Source of the DNA: Parachlamydiales bacterium
GTDB lineage: Bacteria; Chlamydiota; Chlamydiia; Chlamydiales; JAEMRK01
Direction of reading: 5' to 3'
Assembly (NCBI GenBank): GCA_016463375.1
Contig: JAEMRK010000014.1
Span: forward strand, 1-32,282
Length of the DNA: 32,282 bases
Under the pieces are notes generated by a model. It was not told the origin of the DNA and did not search any database. It saw only the letters and a program-made list of their open reading frames with translations. The position numbers and the translations under genes were made by a program. Shown here in pieces: positions 1 to 8,158 of this stretch; the stretch's first letter is position 1; every line of letters begins with the position of its first letter.

Positions 1-167
1 AGTTTTCTTAGTTTTAACTCTCTAGCAGAAAATAATTTATAAAAATTTAATTCTTTTTCAGTCTTAAGGATAAATTTTGAAAATAATTTTTTGTAACCAT
101 TTGGTTCGTGTCTAATCTTAAGTTCACCTTTTGGGGAATCTGGTGACGCAATAGTATCTTTTTCCAT
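1..167 (-). CDS. Partial hypothetical protein, cut by the window edge
   Basis: An open frame begins with ATG at 167-165 and stays open for 55 codons to the window edge, so only the N-terminus is visible. An AAGGA ribosome-binding site lies about 6-10 nt upstream of the ATG, which supports a real start. The visible peptide begins MEKDTIASPDSPKGELKI and continues as a Lys/Phe/Leu-rich, probably helical stretch without an obvious signal peptide. Its first residues loosely resemble the N-terminus of the next gene upstream (220-789: METQTDTVTPEQGKLKL), which may mean a shared leader or coincidence. It is the distal gene of the RHS/Imm53 cluster. Function unknown. Confidence 0.6.
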   Translation of the reverse strand, partial: MEKDTIASPDSPKGELKIRHEPNGYKKLFSKFILKTEKELNFYKLFSARELKLRK

Positions 168-219
168 TTTCTTTCCTTGAGATGATTGTGATCATACGTG
201 TGTACTCTAGGCCTTCATT

Positions 220-789
220 TTAGACTACAATTGAAGTTTTAAGTAAGTATTGAACACGCGTATTAATTTGAATGACTTTCCATTTAAGATATAAGCTTCC
301 AGCCATCATAAATATGATGGCAGCAAGGCATGCAATATCGGTGAAATTATCAGAGTAAAATTCGTTGTATAGGTAAAATAATAAGTAAAGGATACTCAAT
401 GAGCTAATAAATGATTTTAAAAATAATACTCTTAAAAGCTTAGTGCCAAAGTTTCTATAACCAAAATAATACTGCAGAGCCGTGCTAATACCTAAAAAAG
501 TTGCGCATGTTAAAGTTGTCCAAAAAAAATTTAATAAATTGACTTCAATCAATACAAAAAACATCCTTAAAAATGAATAAGAAGCTGAAAATGCGAAAAG
601 AAGAGTGCAATTTTGGATAGTGATTAAAATGAACCATGCTAGTCGAATTCTTTTTTCTCGTTGCGTTAAGACATCGGCATTATTTATGTTCTTATCACCA
701 AAATTAACTTCTGAGAAAAAATTTTGGTTAGCTGGATTTAATTTAAGCTTGCCTTGTTCAGGTGTAACAGTATCAGTTTGTGTTTCCAT
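220..789 (-). CDS. Hypothetical polytopic membrane protein
   Basis: This 189-residue protein is not recognised. About 45 polar N-terminal residues are followed by roughly four hydrophobic segments: about 49-70 (WFILITIQNCTLLFAF region), 74-105, 122-142 and 148-168. That fits a small integral membrane protein with a cytoplasmic N-terminal tail. It starts 11 nt after the stop of the 88-residue gene, so it is probably co-transcribed with the RHS-Imm53 cluster. Its place downstream of an immunity gene allows a membrane-type immunity or accessory role, but no motif proves it. The N-terminus resembles that of the partial gene at 1-167. Confidence 0.7.
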   Translation of the reverse strand: METQTDTVTPEQGKLKLNPANQNFFSEVNFGDKNINNADVLTQREKRIRLAWFILITIQNCTLLFAFSASYSFLRMFFVLIEVNLLNFFWTTLTCATFLGISTALQYYFGYRNFGTKLLRVLFLKSFISSLSILYLLFYLYNEFYSDNFTDIACLAAIIFMMAGSLYLKWKVIQINTRVQYLLKTSIVV

Positions 790-800
790 AGTTATTTCTG

Positions 801-1067
801 TTATTTTCCTATAAATAGTTTATCAATAAGGCTTTCAAGTATTAAACCCTCAGTAGTGAGTTGATAGTCATCATCGTATCCGTTAATCTGTTGTTCATCC
901 AAACATAGGTCTCGCACCTTATCTGCTTCTTTATCATCAAATTCTAAGATATAAAAATTTTGATGATCACTCACAAATTTTTGTTGAATTTTGTAATTTT
1001 TGTTATTTTTTAAAAATTTAAAAAAAATGTAATTGTACTCATTTTCAGGTAGTTTGATAACTTTCAT
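801..1067 (-). CDS. Small hypothetical protein in the immunity cluster
   Basis: This 88-residue acidic/aromatic protein starts MKVIKLPENEYNYIFFKFLKN and has no signal peptide or membrane segment. It lies 36 nt downstream of the Imm53 gene and 11 nt upstream of the membrane-protein gene, in the same direction. No family is recognised. Small single-domain genes behind a polymorphic toxin are often immunity genes, including orphans for toxins no longer present, so a second immunity protein is a reasonable guess from context only. No strong ribosome-binding site precedes the ATG, which suggests translation coupled to the upstream gene. Confidence 0.6.
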   Translation of the reverse strand: MKVIKLPENEYNYIFFKFLKNNKNYKIQQKFVSDHQNFYILEFDDKEADKVRDLCLDEQQINGYDDDYQLTTEGLILESLIDKLFIGK

Positions 1068-1103
1068 GTGAAATATTGCTTTTATGTTTTGTAATGTTTA
1101 ATT

Positions 1104-1409
1104 TTAAATTAGTTTTGACTTTTCTTGCCACTCTTTAAAAACTTCTAAAATTTTATTTAGTTTTTGAGGATCACCAGCGCCTTCAAAGTTGTTATTTCGA
1201 ACTAAGCAATAATACCAATCATTATCACCTTTATCTTCTTTAATTTTTTCGAAGGGTAAGCTATCTAGCTCTGTTTCGTTCAGATTTATTTCAACATCCC
1301 AACCAGGATTATCGGTATTAGTTATAGTCAGTCCAAATTCGTGCTCCCAGTTACCATCACACTGAGATTGATACCAATTTTGAATCCAATTAATAATATC
1401 GATTTTCAT
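1104..1409 (-). CDS. Imm53 family immunity protein
   Basis: The 101-residue protein matches my memory of the Imm53 immunity family over its whole length: N-terminal I-x-W-I-Q-N-W-Y-x-S-Q-C-D-G-x-W-E-H, then DNPGW, a central DWYYC segment, a GAGDP motif and a C-terminal helix with FKEW. Imm53 proteins are predicted cytoplasmic antidotes encoded next to polymorphic toxins. Here the ATG lies 11 nt after the stop that would end the restored RHS toxin frame (TAG at 1421-1423), with GAG as a ribosome-binding site, the usual toxin-then-immunity order. All conserved-looking motifs are present, so the antidote appears intact although its cognate toxin tip is broken. Confidence 0.88.
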   Translation of the reverse strand: MKIDIINWIQNWYQSQCDGNWEHEFGLTITNTDNPGWDVEINLNETELDSLPFEKIKEDKGDNDWYYCLVRNNNFEGAGDPQKLNKILEVFKEWQEKSKLI

Positions 1410-1420
1410 TAAACTAACTC

Positions 1421-2196
1421 CTATTTAGGTATTTCCCATAAATTTGCTGGTCTTAGTTTCCCTGGACAAAAAGAATCATGCACATGTGGGGTGAAAATAT
1501 CTTTTTTTAATTTTTTATTGAAATGTTCATCACCAATACCATCATATCTTTTTACACTTTGCCAAGAATTAGGGTTCTTGGATTTGTCTGTGGTTTAAAT
1601 GTTTCATAATGATGTACTTTTCCGGTTTCACCATGTCTTCTGAATATACTGTGTGGGCCTTTAGCCTTACTGCATGGTTTAAAATTTGCAGTTCTAGTGG
1701 TTTTTGAAGATAAACTTATAGCTTTTTCAACAACTTTTTCTTCTAAAGATATGAGCCCTTTTTGACCAAAGGATCTTTCAGCGGTTATAAATGATTCTTC
1801 AACAATAGTCTTGGTAGTTGAAAGTATTGATGATCGCCCAGCATATATTTCCGATCCTGCATAAGCTCTGGCTAATTTTGCTCCTCTATAAGCTAATGCT
1901 CCTCTTGCTACAGTTTTTGCAGTTAACATAGTTGCCCCTCTTGCTAAGCCAGCATCACCTGCTAACATTGTAGCGCCGTCTGCAACTGTTATCATATCGC
2001 CAAAAACTTCATTAGCTGTGCGATATTTAACTTCATCCAAAGTGAGAAGATCATTTTCTCTGTTCATGCTATAACCAATGTCAGTGCACAATCGTCTAGT
2101 TGCGACACCATAGGATGAGTTCCAGGCTGTTGAACATAAATATGAAGCATCGTTCCAACAATTAGTGGCATAGTTATTAACACGGACTTTAGACCA
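1421..2196 (-). pseudogene. Detached and frameshifted C-terminal toxin module of the RHS protein
   Basis: This stretch continues the frame of the RHS gene directly after its TAA (2197-2199). The same frame stays open for 35 more codons and then through a 179-codon segment to a TAA at 1552-1554. It encodes an Ala/Gly-rich helical region (about VFGDMITVADGATMLAG onwards) and then HHYETFKPQTNPR. At about 1573-1578 the reading should shift: one extra base in the AA/CCC run would give NPNSWQSVKRYDGIG, a TPHVHD motif and a C-terminal LWEIPK ending at TAG 1421. An HVH motif near a tail ending in WEIP is typical of small nuclease-like polymorphic toxin tips (possibly the type 24 group, not certain). 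The segment has no convincing start of its own: the first candidate is TTG at 2091 without a ribosome-binding site. I call it a decayed toxin tip. Confidence 0.8.
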
Positions 2197-5100
2197 TTAA
2201 TAAGCATTAGCTGGAGCATTAAACCATTCACCAGCTAATCCCCAAGGATCTATACAAGATAGTGATCTGTTGTGAAGATAGGCGTAGAGGTTATAACCAT
2301 CGTGATAGCCTTCTGGATCTTGAGTAATCCAACGTCCGAAGTTTGCGCTGTAGTAGCGTCTACCAAAGTAGGTGAGATCTGATTCTTCATCGTAGCGTTT
2401 AAAAGAAAATCTCCAAGGATTTTCAAGGGGGCTTAAAGCAACTCTTAGTTGAAATGAGTCGTAGATCTTCTCTTCACCAAACGCTCCATAGCGGTATGTT
2501 TCAATACTTTTTCCAGAAGAATCAACTAGAGAAACTATACAGCCGCGATGATCATTTATAGGGTAGTAGACATCTTGATCGAGCTCGATCAAAAGAGTTG
2601 CTCCAACTTCACTTTCATGTGAAGTTGAGAGGACTCTTAATTCAACTATTTTTTCATTTTCATCGAAAGAGCCGATCTCTTTAAGTTCGTCGAATAAGAA
2701 GTAAAGAGAGGATTGGGTGACCCAAGCCCCTTTCTCATATTTCAAAACGTGTTTAGCAATACGCCTATGAAATGAGTCGTAGGTATACTCAGCTTTTCTT
2801 TTGTTGTTAAAATTGATCTCTACAAGTTGGTCTAAAGCGTCATAGACATATTTGGTTGTATTTATGCCATCGAACTCGCCAACAAGGTTTCCACAGTCAT
2901 CGTAGACAAGTTGAGTATCGCCGACTTGGGTGTATTGGTTTAAAACATTTGTAATGTAGGTCTCATTATTAGATTTTAGGCGGTTGTTAAGAGAGTCATA
3001 ATTGACGGTATGGCTTGATAAACCGTCTTCATGTGTGAGCTGGTAAAGCTCATCGTAAGCATAATTACAAGACACTGTTCCTATGGCATCTTGCCAATTC
3101 AACGACTTTATGTTATGGCAGGAGTCGTATGTAATGCTGTCTTCATTAAAATAGTTAGATTTGATGCTCGTTATTCTATCTAAAGCATCATAGCTTGTTT
3201 CAATATCGCCTACAGGCGTTTGTATGTTTTGACATTTACCCGTTGCACTTCGTTTAGTGATATTAAAAAATGATTTTGATCCATCGCTGCGTGTTCTTGT
3301 GATGCTTTGCAAATCGATAGGAGAGTAGACGTAGTCTATACTTGATCCATCGTGAAATAATATCGCTGTTGTACGGTTGAGAAGATCGTATGAGAAGAAC
3401 CGTAATGTTGTTTCGTGACCCATTTTTTCAGAGATGAGTTGATTATTTTCAAATGTCCTAATTGTTGTGATATTTGATTTATAATCGTAGCTCGATAATA
3501 GATTGTCATTACAGTCATAGACAAACTCATAATGAATCGCTTCACCTTTAGGGTAAGAAGACGATCTAAGATCTTTTATACGACCCTTTTCATCATACAC
3601 TCGAATGAGTCTTACGCCATTTGGTTTTATTTTTTTAGCTAAACGTCCGCAATTATCATAAGTGTAAAATGTCGTTTTAGCATTAGATGTGCCATACGCG
3701 TTGATTTCTTTTTCTTTACGGCCATTTGGGCCGTATTCAAAACGCACGACGTACGTGCGTATGAATTGTCCATGATCGTAAATATCTTCTTCAACAGCAC
3801 TTAAATTTAAAGAAGTGTCGTAAGACAGTCTTTGTTTTTTTAATGTGAGATTTAAAGATCTAATCTCAACGCTTATGGCTTTGTCATAAGCGTTGTAGGT
3901 TGAAATTGTCTGTAGTCCCAGTGGATCAGTTTCGGTAACGATTTTCGAGATGCCAAGCCCGTCAAATACATACTCAATATTCTTTAAAGACACATTGCCA
4001 ATAGTGTCTGTCGTTTTTATAATTTCATTGCGTGCATTGTATTCTTTGTAAGTAATAGCAGTTCTATCTGCGTCGAGAAGAGTCGTTGTTTGGATGCAGT
4101 TGCCAGAAATGTCGTATTGATAAGTTGTCTTATTATGAATTGTGCCTTGGCTATCTTCTGTACGCTCTTCTAATACTTGGTTAATTGCATTATATACTGT
4201 GATTTGTAATTGATAGTCATCCGGACTAGACCATAGTTTTTTTGCATATTGACGACCCATTGGATCATAAAGATAGTCTACATGAGATGTGGGTGTGATT
4301 TCAGAAGAGAGTCTTCCTGCGTAATCATAAGTGTATTTTGTTACAATGCCATTGCCATCTGTTTTTGAAAGCAGGTGTAGTGTGTTATAGGTGCAAGATG
4401 AGCTATCGAGAATTTCACCAGTTGTGGCTATAAGTTTTGTAGATAAAACACGGTTTAAACAGTCATATGTGTAGTAAGTGGTCGATCCATTTGTATTAGT
4501 ATCTGTTGCTACAGAACTGTTTGTATTGTAAGTAAACTTTTGGCATGACCCATCTGGATTTGTGATACAAACAGGTTTACCAAGAGCTGTGTAAGTTTTG
4601 GTTGTAATATAGCCATTTGTATCTTGAGATGATGTTTCATAACCCAATTCATTATACGTTTTTTTAGTAGTAGGGACTACTCCATTAACAGTTGGGTAAT
4701 TGGTTTGGATGACTCTTGAAAATGCGTCGTATTCATGAGTTATTTTGTATCCAAAAGGGTCGGTTATAGATGTGCAATTATTAAGGTAGTCATATGTGTA
4801 TGTCGTTGTCAGTGTTAAATCAGGATAAATTTTATCTTCACGAATCAAACGATTAGAAAAATCATATATCATGGTTATTTTAAAATCAGGACAAGGTCCT
4901 GATCTTAAAATCTCATTATGATTCTCATCGTATTCGTGGGTGATAACGCGGTTTAAGGGGTCTATTTCTTTGATAAGACGGCTTTTGTGGTCATATTCCA
5001 TATAAGATACAGCTGCTAATTCATCATTAGCATCAAATATAGATTCTTTGATGGGCTTTGCACGGTCGTTATAGTCGATTGTTTTACGAATCAACTGCAT

Positions 5101-6870
5101 CTCTTGTCCGGTAGATAGATTCAAACAAGATGTTGTTGTTTGAACGATCTTTCCAAATTGGTTGTACCAATTACGTACAATTTTGCGCTCGGTAACATCT
5201 TTAAAATTATTGCGATCAGCAGTTGATCCGTCATCACTCATGTGACACAGAACCTGCCCTGCAATATCATAATCATAAAAATCGCGCGTTACATAAAATA
5301 AACCCGATGGATCACGAGTCAATTTATAGACTAGGTGATTGCTATTTATCTGATAGCCAAACTCAGTTGTCACTCCTTTAAAATCTGTTGTAGAGAGTAG
5401 TTGATTGAAACCGTTATCAGAATAGGTGTGTTTAGTTGTTAAGGTGTCATTACTATTAATTATAGGTTTGTGATCACGATCAAATTCTACAAAATCCTGG
5501 CCATGCCCCGTTAAATTACCAACGATGGTCTCTTCTAAGACATTACCCCTACTATCATAATTCCACAGTCTGCCAATTAATACGCGATCTTGAGAATCCG
5601 CTATTGTGCGAGCAACAAGACAGTTTTCAGTCTCATGTCTTCGAGGTCCCCATATTAAGTGCTCTTGATAGATCAGTTGCTTATTGCGATCCATATACTT
5701 CACGCCAAGCAACATATCATCAATGTTCATGTGGTATAGCGTAGACTTATTATAAGCGTCGTAAACGTTTGTCCATTTATTGCCTTCATTTTTGTTATAT
5801 TCGTAATGTGCAACTTCGATGGGTGTGGCATCTGTCCCAACAGGTGCTAATTGTCGTTTGACTCTTCCAGTAGTAATTTTCCTTTTATCTTTATGGTAGT
5901 ACTCATTCTTTAAGAAGCGATTATTGGGATAATGAATAAATGCGATTCGATCGCATACATCTGGGCTAAAATCGTCAAAGTAGTAGGTGGATAGATCCGT
6001 AAAATTATATTTGGGTTTATTGACAGCTGTTTTGTACTGGTATTTAATACTTGGAAGCTCTGGCCTTTCAACGCCTTTTAAATAATTTGCATATTTTGTT
6101 TTACATGGATTTGGAACATTATCGTAAATTAATGTGCGACCATCGCTCAGTTCAACTCTATATCCTGTGTCGTAAGGGTTGAAAATATAGTTTGCAAATC
6201 CAAGAACTTGACCTTGTGAATTTCTTGTTTCGATACGAGTAACACGGAACTGACCGTCGTAGAAATAGTGTATTGAATTCCCATTCGATTTTTCTACGTG
6301 GTCTAAATGAAACTCAGAAGATCGTGTTGCATTTCTTACATAAAAGCGTTTAGAGCCATCTCCAGCTCTTAATTCATAGTTACTAGCCCAATTCTCATCT
6401 TTATGCCTGCCAATTGGATGAAGGTAGTTATTTTTATAATTAGTTTGCCCCGATATAAAGCCACTGCTGTTGTTAGTTGTATGGTTATACTCTGTTCCAA
6501 AAGGCCTGCCTTGTGCATTACCAAGCCGTTTATACTTAATGCAGCCACCGTGCATTTCGGGAACACTTAAAATTCCATATTTATCTTTATATGCTTCGTG
6601 CATGTTGCAATGTGTATTTAACAGCCATTGCCCACCCACGAGCTTAAACGTTTTCATGTTACTGTCATTGAACCGAGATATTGCAATGGGTTCTGGGCAT
6701 TCTATAACAGCGTCGACTTCATAGGATATGAAGTCGCCACCCGCGATGTTAACGGAGTAGGGCGTAATCATATCAACATGCCCTTCAAGGCTTGAAAGGA
6801 TGCTACTTGTATCTATTGCTAAAAGAGGAAAAAAAAGAAAATTTAATAAGTAGATGAGTTTGCGAACCAT
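2197..6870 (-). CDS. RHS repeat protein, secreted toxin shell truncated by an in-frame stop
   Basis: This large protein of about 1557 residues has an N-terminal signal peptide (KLIYLLNFLFFPLLA). Hundreds of residues of YD-type repeats follow, with many YDxxGR/NxxTxxTYTYD units. It ends in the RHS-associated core, with PWRFSFKRYDEES, TYFGRRYYSANFGRWITQDP, DGYNLYAYLHNRS and DPWGL. RHS shells fold into a hollow cocoon around a C-terminal toxin, cut off after the core. Only about 12 residues follow DPWGL before TAA, far too few for a toxin domain, and the frame continues beyond the stop. I prefer ATG at 6870 because GGA lies 7-9 nt upstream; the TTG at 6876 abuts that GGA directly. The gene leads the cluster that carries Imm53. 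If still expressed, the product would be a toxinless shell. Confidence 0.9.
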   Translation of the reverse strand: MVRKLIYLLNFLFFPLLAIDTSSILSSLEGHVDMITPYSVNIAGGDFISYEVDAVIECPEPIAISRFNDSNMKTFKLVGGQWLLNTHCNMHEAYKDKYGILSVPEMHGGCIKYKRLGNAQGRPFGTEYNHTTNNSSGFISGQTNYKNNYLHPIGRHKDENWASNYELRAGDGSKRFYVRNATRSSEFHLDHVEKSNGNSIHYFYDGQFRVTRIETRNSQGQVLGFANYIFNPYDTGYRVELSDGRTLIYDNVPNPCKTKYANYLKGVERPELPSIKYQYKTAVNKPKYNFTDLSTYYFDDFSPDVCDRIAFIHYPNNRFLKNEYYHKDKRKITTGRVKRQLAPVGTDATPIEVAHYEYNKNEGNKWTNVYDAYNKSTLYHMNIDDMLLGVKYMDRNKQLIYQEHLIWGPRRHETENCLVARTIADSQDRVLIGRLWNYDSRGNVLEETIVGNLTGHGQDFVEFDRDHKPIINSNDTLTTKHTYSDNGFNQLLSTTDFKGVTTEFGYQINSNHLVYKLTRDPSGLFYVTRDFYDYDIAGQVLCHMSDDGSTADRNNFKDVTERKIVRNWYNQFGKIVQTTTSCLNLSTGQEMQLIRKTIDYNDRAKPIKESIFDANDELAAVSYMEYDHKSRLIKEIDPLNRVITHEYDENHNEILRSGPCPDFKITMIYDFSNRLIREDKIYPDLTLTTTYTYDYLNNCTSITDPFGYKITHEYDAFSRVIQTNYPTVNGVVPTTKKTYNELGYETSSQDTNGYITTKTYTALGKPVCITNPDGSCQKFTYNTNSSVATDTNTNGSTTYYTYDCLNRVLSTKLIATTGEILDSSSCTYNTLHLLSKTDGNGIVTKYTYDYAGRLSSEITPTSHVDYLYDPMGRQYAKKLWSSPDDYQLQITVYNAINQVLEERTEDSQGTIHNKTTYQYDISGNCIQTTTLLDADRTAITYKEYNARNEIIKTTDTIGNVSLKNIEYVFDGLGISKIVTETDPLGLQTISTYNAYDKAISVEIRSLNLTLKKQRLSYDTSLNLSAVEEDIYDHGQFIRTYVVRFEYGPNGRKEKEINAYGTSNAKTTFYTYDNCGRLAKKIKPNGVRLIRVYDEKGRIKDLRSSSYPKGEAIHYEFVYDCNDNLLSSYDYKSNITTIRTFENNQLISEKMGHETTLRFFSYDLLNRTTAILFHDGSSIDYVYSPIDLQSITRTRSDGSKSFFNITKRSATGKCQNIQTPVGDIETSYDALDRITSIKSNYFNEDSITYDSCHNIKSLNWQDAIGTVSCNYAYDELYQLTHEDGLSSHTVNYDSLNNRLKSNNETYITNVLNQYTQVGDTQLVYDDCGNLVGEFDGINTTKYVYDALDQLVEINFNNKRKAEYTYDSFHRRIAKHVLKYEKGAWVTQSSLYFLFDELKEIGSFDENEKIVELRVLSTSHESEVGATLLIELDQDVYYPINDHRGCIVSLVDSSGKSIETYRYGAFGEEKIYDSFQLRVALSPLENPWRFSFKRYDEESDLTYFGRRYYSANFGRWITQDPEGYHDGYNLYAYLHNRSLSCIDPWGLAGEWFNAPANAY

Positions 6871-6911
6871 TTTCAATCCGGTGACGTTGAGCAGTGCTGA
6901 AAAATGGCGAA

Positions 6912-6940
6912 ATGTTAGAGCGCAATTTTTTTTGTAGCAA
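6912..6940 (-). promoter_or_regulatory. Possible sigma-70-type promoter for the RHS gene
   Basis: Read on the minus strand, TTGCTA (6940-6935) and TAACAT (6917-6912) are separated by 17 nt. Each box matches four of six consensus positions. It lies about 40-70 nt upstream of the RHS ATG and is the best candidate in the 167-nt gap to nrdB. Weak evidence. Confidence 0.35.
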
Positions 6941-7000
6941 CTTAAAATTTAGTATAAGTGGCTAAAATAGCCTGAGAGGTATCTGTGGATGAGAAAATAA

Positions 7001-7024
7001 AAGGCGCTGAGAGATCAGCGCCTT
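7001..7024 (-). terminator. Rho-independent terminator of nrdAB
   Basis: A perfect 10-bp stem (AAGGCGCTGA / TCAGCGCCTT) with a 4-nt loop lies 20 nt after the nrdB stop. On the minus strand it is followed by a T-rich tract (TTTATTTTC), as expected of an intrinsic terminator. Confidence 0.88.
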
Positions 7025-7043
7025 GAAGAAAACAGTTTAAAAA

Positions 7044-8126
7044 TCAGCTCCACTTCAGGTTAGAAGCTGATTGATACTCTGTAACTCGTGTCTCAAAAAA
7101 GTTTTTTTCTTTATTTAGATCAATGGTTTCACTCATCCATGGGAATGGGTTGCGTGATCCATAAATAGCGTTTATTCCAATGCGTTCTAATCTTCTGTCA
7201 GCGATGTATTGAACGTATTCACGAAACATAGGAGCGCTTAATCCTAATATGCCAGTTGGTAAACAATCGTTAGCATATTGCACTTCAAGCTCAACAGCTT
7301 CTTTGATCAAACCGGTGATATGGTTTTGGAAATCTTGTGACCAAAGATCTGGATTTTCTTCTTTAATGCCGTTGATTAAGTCGATACCAAAATTTAAATG
7401 AATCGTTTCATCGCGTAAAATGTACTGGAATTGCTCACCAATACCAGTCATTTTATTTTGACGGTGGAAGGAGAGGATCATTACAAAGCCACTGTAGAAA
7501 AATAGCCCTTCCATAATGATGTAGTAACCAATCAAATTTTCTAAAAACTTTTGTGCGCCCTCAAAAGTCTCTGTAGTAAAGCCTTCTTTGAGCATATCAG
7601 CAGTTAGCTTCATCTCAAAGTCGTCTTTAGCCTGAATTGTTTTAACTTCGTTATACATATTAAAGACTTCACCCTCGTTTAATCCTAAAGATTCAACGAT
7701 GTAATGAAATGTATGCGTATGTAGCGCTTCTTCAAAAGCTTGGCGTAGTAGGTATTGGCGTGCTTCTGGATTAGTTACATGTTTAAAAACAGCAAGCGTG
7801 ATGTTGTTGGCCACTAAGCTCTCTGCTGTACTAAAGAATCCAAGGTTGCGCATGATAACGCGACGCTCGTCTTCTGAGAGCTGGTTAGATTTCCAAAGCT
7901 CGATGTCTTTACCCATCGGAACTTCTGTTGGCATCCAATGGTTAGCACAGCCATTTAAGTAATGTTCCCATGCCCATTTGTACTTAAGTGGCATCAATTG
8001 GTTCACATCAACTGTGTTACAGTTGATTAAACGTTTTTGACTGGTTTTCACGCGCAAGTCTTTTCCCTCTTGCCCAGGAGCTTCATTTTTTGTGCTTTCT
8101 GTATCTAACTCATCGAATGTCAACAT
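7044..8126 (-). CDS. nrdB: Ribonucleotide reductase small subunit R2, class Ic
   Basis: This is the R2 subunit of ribonucleoside-diphosphate reductase, which forms the oxidant that starts radical chemistry in NrdA. The 360-residue ferritin-like protein carries the expected dimetal ligands: E102 (FFSTAE), E133 and H136 (EEALHTHTF), a later Glu in [10 protein letters not shown], and the Glu and His of RDETIHLNF. The residue normally serving as the radical tyrosine is F140, and the first ligand is Glu rather than Asp. Both are the marks of the chlamydial class Ic enzyme, which uses a Mn/Fe cofactor instead of a tyrosyl radical. The start has a strong AAAGGAAGG ribosome-binding site 6 nt upstream. 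It follows nrdA by 32 nt in one transcript and is closed by a clear terminator. Confidence 0.97.
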   Translation of the reverse strand: MLTFDELDTESTKNEAPGQEGKDLRVKTSQKRLINCNTVDVNQLMPLKYKWAWEHYLNGCANHWMPTEVPMGKDIELWKSNQLSEDERRVIMRNLGFFSTAESLVANNITLAVFKHVTNPEARQYLLRQAFEEALHTHTFHYIVESLGLNEGEVFNMYNEVKTIQAKDDFEMKLTADMLKEGFTTETFEGAQKFLENLIGYYIIMEGLFFYSGFVMILSFHRQNKMTGIGEQFQYILRDETIHLNFGIDLINGIKEENPDLWSQDFQNHITGLIKEAVELEVQYANDCLPTGILGLSAPMFREYVQYIADRRLERIGINAIYGSRNPFPWMSETIDLNKEKNFFETRVTEYQSASNLKWS

Positions 8127-8158
8127 AACTGGCCTTCCTTTGATGTTTATTTTTTATA

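Noticed and set aside
2067-2091. TTG at 2091 or ATG at 2067 as the start of an independent toxin gene
   Set aside because: There is no ribosome-binding site, and the frame is exactly that of the RHS gene across a single stop, so a broken fusion is simpler.
6369-6724. Overlapping frames on both strands within the RHS N-terminal region
   Set aside because: They are shadows of the RHS coding frame without starts or recognisable products.
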